This document shows positions 1 to 6,087 of a stretch of DNA of 7,747 bases, piece by piece (positions within the stretch are counted from its first letter, which is position 1; each line of letters starts with the position of its first letter). The translations under genes and the position numbers were made by a program. Source of the stretch: Chloroflexota bacterium (GTDB lineage: Bacteria; Chloroflexota; Anaerolineae; B4-G1). A model generated the notes under the pieces. It was not told the origin of the DNA, did no database searches, and was given only the letters and a program-made list of their open reading frames with translations. Where the stretch lies: NCBI GenBank assembly GCA_011046405.1, contig DSAR01000087.1, positions 1 through 7,747 of the forward strand, read 5' to 3'.

Positions 1-101
1 CAATAAACCGGGGCAAACTCGCTCGGGCCGGTCTCCTGACCGTGCCCGCTGTGGCTCGGTCGGGAGACCGGCCACAGCTCCCCAACTTATTGAGATGATA
101 C
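1..101. repeat. Palindromic intergenic repeat element, left copy (left end cut by the window)
   Basis: Bases 1-86 recur without a mismatch at 7662-7747 in the same orientation. The element is built as nested inverted repeats. The right end, TTATTGAGATGATAC at 87-101, is the exact reverse complement of the left end GTATCATCTCAATAA seen on the other copy at 7653-7667; only the inner six bases of that left end are present here. Inside, 26-42 pairs with 57-73 to give a 17-bp stem with one T.G wobble, and GGGG at 10-13 can pair with CCCC at 80-83. No coding sequence fits inside. It lies 3 bases beyond the stop codon of the glycosyltransferase gene. It looks like a small non-autonomous palindromic (MITE- or REP-like) element; the family is not identified. 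Confidence 0.85.
26..73 (-). terminator. Possible hairpin terminator after the last operon gene
   Basis: The 17-bp stem (26-42 with 57-73, loop 43-56) begins about 30 bases past the stop codon of the last gene, so a minus-strand transcript would fold it soon after translation ends. The stem is GC-rich. The sequence following it on the minus strand is only mildly T-rich and has no proper U-tract, so factor-independent termination is uncertain. A 3'-end protecting structure is equally possible. A second, mutually exclusive 8-bp stem (48-55 with 71-78) shares bases with it. Confidence 0.35.
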
Positions 102-104
102 GTG

Positions 105-2246
105 TCAGCGCCCCGGATGATAGACGTCCACCCCCGCCGTCCGTGTGCCGATCCACCAGCGACCGCCAGCGTCCCGGGCGATGGACAACGGTTCCGCGCC
201 GGAAAAGCCGGAATTGCGCGGCGTGTAGGTTTTCCACGTCTCGCCATCGAACTCGGCCAGCACGCCCCCCACCTCCGTCGGCGGCGCGGCGCCGATCCAG
301 AGCACACCGGGCTCGACCTCGGCCAGGGCCAGCACCGTGTTGAAAGGGATGCCCGAGTTGCTGGTGCGATAGAATTGCCACGTCGCGCCGTCCCACAGGC
401 CCAATCCCCCGCCGAACGTCCCGGCCCACAACCGATCTTGCGAATCCAGGAGCAGGGCCGGCACGCCGCCCCAGTGTGGATCGAAGGCGTCGTCGAAGGT
501 CCGCCACTCACCGGTGCGCGTATCCAGGCGGCTGACGCCGGAGCGGCCGCCAAACCACACGCGATCCCCATCGGGATGAGGTTGGATGGCCAACGACAGG
601 ACCCGCTCGTCGCTCCAACCGGCGCTCGCCATCGTGAAAGGCGTCCACGATTGGCCGTCGTAGACCGCCGCGCCGCCGCCGGCGCCGACCCACAACCGGC
701 CATTGTGCCCCACAGCCAGGGCGTAGACCGGGGCCAGCGGCAGGCCCACGTCGGCGGCGTCGAAGACCTGCCACTCGTCGCCGCTGAGGCGGGCCAAACC
801 GGCCTGGGTGCCGAAGTAGACGTCGGCACCTGTGTGGGCGACGGCCAGCACCCGGTCGTGGGGCAAACTTGAGTTCTCGGCGGTGTAAGTTGTCCAGCGA
901 TCTGGTTGGCTCGCTATTTCCGACGGCGACCAGATGGCTGCGCCCCGTTCGGAACCAAGCACCATTTCCCTATCCGGGTCGTCGCCGGGCTCGGCGACGA
1001 TGGCGTACACGGTGTTGCTGGGCAACGGCGAGGTCTCGGCGTTCAAACTCGAGCAATTGAGCCGACCCAGTGTCAATTGAAGAGAGACGAGCGTGTAACC
1101 CACGGCGACGGCGGCGGCGATGATGGCCGTCAAAATCCAGAAGGCGAGCGGCGGGCGCGGGATCATCAACCGGAACCATTCCCGGTATTCTTCCTGCTTT
1201 TGGATCGCGCGGTAGCCGTGCCGCGCGGCCGACGATGCAGCCAGGCAGAGAGCGGGCGTGACCACGAGCGTGTACTGGGGCCACCTGGTGGGCCACAGGA
1301 GCAGCAGGACAATACTGCTCACGATCCAAACGACGACCCAACGACGCTGGCGCCATTCCCAATAGAGGCCGGGCAGCGCCAGCAGGAAAATCGGCCCGTC
1401 GAGGGCAAAGTAGAAAAAGACGTCGGGATGCCACACCGATGGCCCCGAACGGGCGAGCCAGGACAGCGGCTGATACCAGGGCAAAAAAGCCGTCTCGGTC
1501 ACGTGAGTTCCCCGCGTGTAGCGCGCGTGAAAGAGGAGCGAGTCGAGCAATCGACCGACCGGATCCCGCCACAGGGTGGGGTTGAGCACCCAAAAAGCGG
1601 CCAGGGCCACGGCGCCATAGAGCAGCAAGTCGCGTCGGCGCACGCGCTTCTCCCAGATAGCCAGGTAGAGAATAGGCAGGATGACGGGCAGATAGGTGAA
1701 CTTGCTGGCGGCCGTCACGCCCAACGCGAGGGCGGACAGCCACAACCAGCGACTGCGTCCGGTCTGGCCGCGGTCAGGCCGGACGCGGCTGAACGCCAAG
1801 ACCGCGCCGATCGAGGCCAGGTGAGGCAGCGCCTCCAGGTATGCCTGACCAGTGTACTTGATGGTCAAAGTGTGTACAGCCAACAACCCGCCCGCCAGGG
1901 GATCGAACGCTGCCAGGAGCGATACCGCCAGCAGTCCAAAGAGGGCCGATAATGCCCGACTGGCGAGGGTCGTCCGCACCATGCCCGGGTCCTCACCCAT
2001 GGGTAGTGTCGCCAGGCCATAGAGCAGCTTGACCAGCGCCGGGTGCTCGCGGTTGCCGGCGTAGTCGACGACAGTTTCCAGGTCGCCGGTCCGTAACGCC
2101 CCGGCGTAGTCAGAGGCGGCCTCCAGGTAGACCGGCTCGTCGAAATCCATCGGCAGGCGCATCACGGCCCACCCGCGCAACAAGGCCGCCAGCGCCGCGA
2201 TGCCCACGAGCATGGTCCAGCGCCGCATACGCTTCAAGTCCCGCAC
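105..2246 (-). CDS. GT-C (PMT/GT39-like) membrane glycosyltransferase fused to an extracytoplasmic beta-propeller
   Basis: 713 residues in two halves. Residues 1-395 are polytopic, with about ten hydrophobic segments (for example 11-29, 98-113, 141-153, 168-198, 207-222, 279-293, 303-319, 323-341, 367-390). The first outer loop has an FDEPVY motif (D36, E37), followed by EHPALVKLL (67-75). These match the acidic loop-1 motif and the HPP-type motif of GT39/ArnT-like GT-C enzymes, which transfer sugar from a polyprenyl-phosphate donor outside the membrane. Residues 410-713 hold seven repeats of 40-50 residues, each close to V-x-A-L-A ... R-L-W-V-G-T ... G-L-x-x-W-D-G-x-x-W-x-x-Y, the pattern of two-component-regulator propeller (Reg_prop) repeats. 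After the last membrane segment the propeller should face outward. The start is ambiguous: GTG at 2246 has a G-rich run directly against it, and ATG at 2228 (707 residues, MRRWTML) has only a weak GGGA upstream. Acceptor and sugar cannot be inferred. The domain calls are firm; transferase activity is inferred. Confidence 0.85.
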   Translation of the reverse strand: MRDLKRMRRWTMLVGIAALAALLRGWAVMRLPMDFDEPVYLEAASDYAGALRTGDLETVVDYAGNREHPALVKLLYGLATLPMGEDPGMVRTTLASRALSALFGLLAVSLLAAFDPLAGGLLAVHTLTIKYTGQAYLEALPHLASIGAVLAFSRVRPDRGQTGRSRWLWLSALALGVTAASKFTYLPVILPILYLAIWEKRVRRRDLLLYGAVALAAFWVLNPTLWRDPVGRLLDSLLFHARYTRGTHVTETAFLPWYQPLSWLARSGPSVWHPDVFFYFALDGPIFLLALPGLYWEWRQRRWVVVWIVSSIVLLLLWPTRWPQYTLVVTPALCLAASSAARHGYRAIQKQEEYREWFRLMIPRPPLAFWILTAIIAAAVAVGYTLVSLQLTLGRLNCSSLNAETSPLPSNTVYAIVAEPGDDPDREMVLGSERGAAIWSPSEIASQPDRWTTYTAENSSLPHDRVLAVAHTGADVYFGTQAGLARLSGDEWQVFDAADVGLPLAPVYALAVGHNGRLWVGAGGGAAVYDGQSWTPFTMASAGWSDERVLSLAIQPHPDGDRVWFGGRSGVSRLDTRTGEWRTFDDAFDPHWGGVPALLLDSQDRLWAGTFGGGLGLWDGATWQFYRTSNSGIPFNTVLALAEVEPGVLWIGAAPPTEVGGVLAEFDGETWKTYTPRNSGFSGAEPLSIARDAGGRWWIGTRTAGVDVYHPGR

Positions 2247-2261
2247 TCCCCGGCAGTCAAA

Positions 2262-3878
2262 TCAGACCCCTCGTCGCTCCCGGATGAGGCGCTTGTAATA
2301 CGCCAGCAACTCCCGATCCTGTTCGTCCCCCCAGATCATCGGCACCCGGTTGACGTGCAGGCCATCGCTATCCCGGACGCTGACGGCCTGCTCCAACCCG
2401 ACCTCGGCGCCGTAGTAGATGATGGGCGGGCCGGACAATCTCATCTGAACGGCTACAGCCCGCCGCAGCGCCTCTTTATCGCCTCCGGCGAGCAAGAGGA
2501 AGCGATCCACGTCGTGATTTTCGATGAACGTAGGTCTGACGAAATCTCCGGGGAAAAAGCTGGCGTGGCGCGCCAGGAAGCGGGTCAACGCATCCTCCGT
2601 CCAGAGGCCAAAGGCAAAAGCACGCCGCAGCGTGTCACCGACGTGGAAATCGAGGCAGCCATCGAGCCGACCCACGTAGGCGCGTTGCGCCTCCGGCGTG
2701 TCCACGATCTCTCCAAAGCAGAAGCAATCCGGTTTTTCAGCCTTGCAGGCCGTCCAGAAATCGGTCCAGAAATCCGGACCAGGCCCATTGGCGTAATCGA
2801 GCCGGTAGCCGTCGACGTCGAACGCGCGCAGCCAGTAGCGGGCGATGTCGATCAGCCAATCGCGGGCGGCCGGGTGGGCGACGTTGACCTGGGGCATATT
2901 GGCCACGTTGAAAAAGGTGCGATAGCCGATCTCCGAATCGTCAAAGGTGAAGTAGCGGCGATAGGGGCTGCCTGGATCGGCCTTCGCCTCGACAAAGAGG
3001 GGATGGTATTGGGAAACGTGGTTGCAGACGTAGTCGAGGAGCACGCGAATGCCCCGGCGATGGGCCTCGGCAATCAGGGTGCGGAGCGCCTCGTCGCCGC
3101 CCAGCCGGGGCTCGACGTGGCGCAGGTCGACGGCGTCGTAACCGTGGTGGCTGGGGCTGACAAAAATGGGGCTGAGCCAGATGCAAGTGGCGCCCAGGTC
3201 GGCCACGTAATCGAGCTTTTCGGCCACGCCCCACAGGGTGCCGCCGCAGAAAGCGCGCAGGTTCTTAGTCTGCGCCCAGCCCTGGCCCTGACCGGGGTAA
3301 AAGCGATCGACGAATATCTGGTAGATGACCGCCTCGCGCGCCCAGGTGGGGGGAACGAGCCGGTCCACGCTGTAGGCAAAGGTGTGGGACACTGTCGGGT
3401 CGCCGGGGGGCGTATCGGGCAAGAGCTTGCCGTGGAAAAAGGCGTCGGCCGCCTGTTCGGCGCGATCCTGGACGTCGGGCCAGTCGGCAAAGGCCTCCGG
3501 GCCATCGCCGGCCCAGGCGCCGAGGTGGTAGCGCACGATGACGCCTTCGGGCTGGGCGGGCAGCACGCCTTGCCAGCGGGTCACGTAACCCCACGCCAGT
3601 GTATCCCACCTCACGTCGATCTGCTCTAGCATCAGCACGCGGCCGTTTCGGGCCGCGCCGCGCGCGCCGTCCGGCTCGCTGTCGTCGACCGTGTAGTAGC
3701 AAGCCACGCACTCGACGGGCAGGTCGGGGCCGACGTGGACGGTGAGCGTCACCGGCTCGCCCGGTTGCGGATCCTGGGGGGTCAGGGCGTGCCGGTGTTG
3801 CAGTCCACTGCGAGCGGCCCGGTGGTGAATGAGCTTTAACTCGTCGGTCGCGTACGTGCCGAAGATGAATTCTTCCAT
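2262..3878 (-). CDS. GH13 alpha-glucanase, neopullulanase/cyclomaltodextrinase type, lacking the C-terminal domain
   Basis: 538 residues, no signal peptide, so cytoplasmic; expected to hydrolyse imported maltodextrins or cyclodextrins. Residues about 30-170 look like the N-terminal beta-sandwich of this group. The catalytic barrel starts at AVIYQIFVDRFYPG (183-196). All GH13 motifs are visible: region I DYVCNH (282-287), region II GYRLDYA (357-363, nucleophile D361), region III FGEI (388-391, acid/base E390), region IV FIENHD (451-456, D456). MPQVN at 328-332 corresponds to the MPKLN motif that marks the neopullulanase subfamily (GH13_20). The protein stops at YYKRLIRERRGV, where relatives continue into an 80-90 residue beta-sheet domain C; that domain is absent. 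The ATG at 3878 has GGAG at 3885-3888, six bases upstream. It follows the permease pair by 77 bases and precedes the glycosyltransferase by 15. The family call is strong; the exact substrate is inferred from the transporter context. Confidence 0.93.
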   Translation of the reverse strand: MEEFIFGTYATDELKLIHHRAARSGLQHRHALTPQDPQPGEPVTLTVHVGPDLPVECVACYYTVDDSEPDGARGAARNGRVLMLEQIDVRWDTLAWGYVTRWQGVLPAQPEGVIVRYHLGAWAGDGPEAFADWPDVQDRAEQAADAFFHGKLLPDTPPGDPTVSHTFAYSVDRLVPPTWAREAVIYQIFVDRFYPGQGQGWAQTKNLRAFCGGTLWGVAEKLDYVADLGATCIWLSPIFVSPSHHGYDAVDLRHVEPRLGGDEALRTLIAEAHRRGIRVLLDYVCNHVSQYHPLFVEAKADPGSPYRRYFTFDDSEIGYRTFFNVANMPQVNVAHPAARDWLIDIARYWLRAFDVDGYRLDYANGPGPDFWTDFWTACKAEKPDCFCFGEIVDTPEAQRAYVGRLDGCLDFHVGDTLRRAFAFGLWTEDALTRFLARHASFFPGDFVRPTFIENHDVDRFLLLAGGDKEALRRAVAVQMRLSGPPIIYYGAEVGLEQAVSVRDSDGLHVNRVPMIWGDEQDRELLAYYKRLIRERRGV

Positions 3879-3895
3879 CGTGTGCTCCGTGTTAT

Positions 3896-3912
3896 GCCTG
3901 CAAGAGGCAGGC
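3896..3912 (-). promoter_or_regulatory. Small hairpin in the permease-GH13 gap
   Basis: The 77-base gap 3879-3955 contains a perfect 6-bp inverted repeat, GCCTGC (3896-3901) and GCAGGC (3907-3912), with a 5-base loop. It sits just upstream of the GGAG ribosome binding site (3885-3888) of the GH13 gene. It has no U-tract, so termination is unlikely. It could modulate message stability or translation of the GH13 gene, or be chance. I see no convincing promoter in this gap. Confidence 0.3.
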
Positions 3913-3955
3913 GCTCCTAATCCAATTGATCACTTGTCTCTCGCCCGGGCGCCGT

Positions 3956-4801
3956 TTAGCCCTTCACCCCGCCCAGGGCCAGGCCAGCCTCCATATAGCG
4001 CTGCACCCAGAGGAAGACGAGCAGGATGGGGATGACGACGATCACGGCGCCGGCCGCAAACTGCCCCCAGGGGATGTTGACCTCGTTGGCCATCTGGAAC
4101 ATGCCCACCATGACGGTCTTTCTTGCGTCGGGCGCGGGAACGAGGATATTGGCCAGGAAGAACTCGCCCCAGCCGGCCATGAAGCCGAAGAGGAAGGTGA
4201 CCGCCAGCATGGGCCGGGCCAGAGGTAAGGCGATGTATACGAATGATTGGATTGGCCCGGCGCCGTCGATCATGCCCGCTTCTTCCAGGTCGATGGGGAT
4301 GGTGTCGAAATAGCCTTTGAGCATCCACGTGGCAAAGACGAGCTGGCCGGACATGTAGGCGAGGATCAAACCTAAGAGGTTACGGTAGAGCCCCAGGGCG
4401 CTCAGAACTTGGGCGATGGGGACCAGGGCCAGGATGCCGGGAAAGGCCTGGACGGCCAGAAGGAGAATGAGTCCCGCCTCCCGCCCCCGGAACTTGAAGC
4501 GAGAGAAGGCGAAAGCCCCCGAAGTACCCAGGAACACCGAGGCGATGGCGGTGCACGTGGCCACGATGAGGCTGTTCTTGATCCATGTCAGATAGGCGGT
4601 GTCCTGTAACAGGGCCCGGTAGTTCTCCCACGTCCACTCGGTGGGAAGGAACATCCCGGCCAGTTTGAAGGTGTAGAGCCGATCTCCCGTCCGTCCCGAA
4701 GCCAGGATGGCAAACCAGATCGGATAAAGGGCAAAGATCGTCATAGCGATCAAGACGATATAGATCAAGATCTTGGTTATGAGTCTCGGCTCCCGGTTCA
4801 T
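3956..4801 (-). CDS. MalG-type ABC sugar transporter permease
   Basis: 281 residues; the inner-membrane partner of the MalF-type permease next to it. Six hydrophobic segments at about 8-32, 74-98, 109-131, 142-161, 197-219 and 249-267 match the usual MalG topology. The cytoplasmic EAA loop that docks the ATPase is clear: EEAGMIDGAGPIQSFVYIAL at 173-192, followed by P193. The C-terminus GLALGGVKG resembles the GLTAGAVKG ending common in this family. The reading frame stays open far upstream across the preceding gene, but the real start is the ATG at 4801: it overlaps the MalF stop as ATGA and has GGAAGGAG at 4809-4816, seven bases upstream. Translation is therefore probably coupled to the upstream gene. 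Sugar specificity cannot be read from the permease alone; maltodextrin is inferred from the binding protein and the GH13 neighbour. Confidence 0.95.
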   Translation of the reverse strand: MNREPRLITKILIYIVLIAMTIFALYPIWFAILASGRTGDRLYTFKLAGMFLPTEWTWENYRALLQDTAYLTWIKNSLIVATCTAIASVFLGTSGAFAFSRFKFRGREAGLILLLAVQAFPGILALVPIAQVLSALGLYRNLLGLILAYMSGQLVFATWMLKGYFDTIPIDLEEAGMIDGAGPIQSFVYIALPLARPMLAVTFLFGFMAGWGEFFLANILVPAPDARKTVMVGMFQMANEVNIPWGQFAAGAVIVVIPILLVFLWVQRYMEAGLALGGVKG

Positions 4802-6012
4802 TCGTAAACTCCTTCCGTAATACGCGTGATCCGCAGGCTGTAGAGCGTGGCTGCGAAGAGCCCGACGAAGAGGATCACGGCAAAGGCGCCCATACGGCCA
4901 AAGGCCTGGGTCTGAAAGATCTGTTTGTAGGCGTGAATCATGACGAACTCGGTCGCGCCAGGCTTGCCCGCCCCGGCTGTCGGTCCGCCCCGGGTCAATG
5001 CCCAGACGATGGCGTCGACCTTGTAGGTCGTCAGGGAACTGAGGACGATGATGGGCATAGCGACCGGCCGCAACAGGGGCAAGGTGATGTTGGTCAACTG
5101 CTGCCACCAACTCGCGCCATCCACCTCGGCCGCCTCGTACAGTTCTACGGGAATGGATTGCAGGCCGCCCAGGAGCGTGACCATAAAGAACGGATACGTG
5201 TACCACAAGTTGACCAGGACGACGGCGACCCACGCCCAAATGGACCGGTTCAGAAAAGCCGGCCCTTTGTAATCGGTCAGGAAAACGCTCAGAATTTGGT
5301 TGATCGTGCCTTGCTGCCGGAAAAAGAACTGCCAGATGAGGGTCATCATGATCGCTACCGTCGAGGCGGCCCATGGGACGATCAGGATCACGCGAAAGAA
5401 GGTTCGCGCTCGCAGGAATTGATTGTTGAGGATCAACGCCATGACCAGGCCCAGGGTGAAAAAGAGTGGCATACAGACCAGGACGTACAGGATGGTGCGG
5501 GCGTTGACCATGATAAAGTCGCCCGAATCTAACAACAGTTGATATTGATCGGGCAGGTTGATCAGCCAACCCAACGACAAGACGCCGATGACGCCTGCCA
5601 GCCAGATCAAACCGGAGGAGATGGGCGGCGTAAGTTGACGGGCGTAGTGGCGATTCAGACGCCAGGCAATCAAGATTGGCGACAGGGCGACGAAGATGAA
5701 GAAGAGGGCCAGAAGCGCTTCTTTGGTGAAGAGCCCACCGAGAAGACTGGTGTAGTTTGCGTAGATTGGATCCCGCAAACTGAATGGATCTGCCAACCCC
5801 ATAGGGGGTTCTCCCAGCCAACAGTTGGGCTCAATGACCTTCCAGAGTGTTTTTGAGCAATCGGGATGGGGGTAAAACCTGCCCCGGTTGGTCAGAGAGA
5901 TAAAGATGTTCAGAAACAAAGGGTAAAGACTGAAGACGGTAACGCCAATGAGTGTGGGGGCGATGAATGCCAGGATGGTCAGAACCTTGCGACGTCCGTG
6001 CCAGCCAACCAT
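4798..6012 (-). CDS. MalF-type ABC sugar transporter permease with extra membrane segments
   Basis: 404 residues, longer than the roughly 300 of ordinary six-segment sugar permeases. About eight hydrophobic segments are visible: 11-37, 97-117, 134-152, 171-195, 207-230, 257-281, 315-330 and 373-393. The EAA loop is canonical: EAAEVDGASWWQQLTNITLP at 293-312, which would contact the ATPase. A loop of about 60 residues between segments 1 and 2 holds two cysteines (C52 and C64) that could form a disulphide if outside the cell. Eight segments recall Escherichia coli MalF, although there the large periplasmic loop lies between segments 3 and 4. The ATG at 6012 has a perfect AAGGAGGT at 6018-6025, five bases upstream. 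The gene follows the binding-protein gene by 75 bases and overlaps the MalG-type gene by four. Role: sugar import with the MalG partner; maltodextrin specificity is inferred. Confidence 0.95.
   Translation of the reverse strand: MVGWHGRRKVLTILAFIAPTLIGVTVFSLYPLFLNIFISLTNRGRFYPHPDCSKTLWKVIEPNCWLGEPPMGLADPFSLRDPIYANYTSLLGGLFTKEALLALFFIFVALSPILIAWRLNRHYARQLTPPISSGLIWLAGVIGVLSLGWLINLPDQYQLLLDSGDFIMVNARTILYVLVCMPLFFTLGLVMALILNNQFLRARTFFRVILIVPWAASTVAIMMTLIWQFFFRQQGTINQILSVFLTDYKGPAFLNRSIWAWVAVVLVNLWYTYPFFMVTLLGGLQSIPVELYEAAEVDGASWWQQLTNITLPLLRPVAMPIIVLSSLTTYKVDAIVWALTRGGPTAGAGKPGATEFVMIHAYKQIFQTQAFGRMGAFAVILFVGLFAATLYSLRITRITEGVYE
4809..4816 (-). promoter_or_regulatory. Ribosome binding site deciding the MalG-type start
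   Basis: GGAAGGAG on the minus strand lies within the last codons of the MalF-type gene, seven bases before the ATG at 4801. Together with the four-base ATGA overlap (4798-4801) it fixes the start of a frame that is otherwise open for another 340 codons upstream. Confidence 0.8.
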
Positions 6013-6017
6013 GCGAC

Positions 6018-6025
6018 ACCTCCTT
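6018..6025 (-). promoter_or_regulatory. Perfect Shine-Dalgarno of the MalF-type gene
   Basis: AAGGAGGT on the minus strand, five bases before ATG 6012. This is the strongest ribosome binding site in the operon. It lies 18 bases beyond the intercistronic hairpin and gives the permease its own translation initiation, independent of the upstream gene. Confidence 0.8.
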
Positions 6026-6043
6026 CGGGTGCACGTGGATAAC

Positions 6044-6080
6044 GAGAACGGGGGAAGGCAAGTCGCCTCCCCCCGTTCTC
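6044..6080 (-). promoter_or_regulatory. Strong intercistronic hairpin between binding-protein and permease genes
   Basis: GAGAACGGGGG (6044-6054) pairs perfectly over 11 bp with CCCCCGTTCTC (6070-6080). After one mismatch a further 4 bp follow (6056-6059 with 6065-6068), with loop 6060-6064. On the transcript it begins seven bases after the binding-protein stop codon and is not followed by a U-tract. In E. coli, REP hairpins in the malE-malF gap stabilise malE message so that binding protein exceeds permease. By analogy this hairpin probably protects the upstream message or causes partial termination; that role is inferred. Confidence 0.7.
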
Positions 6081-6087
6081 AGTCGAT

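Noticed and set aside
906..1952. Long plus-strand open frame (348 codons) opposite the glycosyltransferase gene
   Set aside because: It lies wholly antisense to a gene with clear domain motifs. Its translation is Arg/Gln/Gly-rich with no recognisable fold, typical of a shadow frame in GC-rich DNA.
2355..3629. Long plus-strand open frame (424 codons) opposite the GH13 gene
   Set aside because: Antisense to all GH13 catalytic motifs. The translation is a monotonous Val/Gly/Ala/Glu mixture without motifs, so it is explained by codon bias of the real gene.
4802..5821. Upstream in-frame extension of the MalG-type permease (340 extra codons)
   Set aside because: It overlaps the MalF-type gene in another frame, reads as Arg/His/Pro-rich sequence, and the ATGA junction with a ribosome binding site gives a clear start at 4801.
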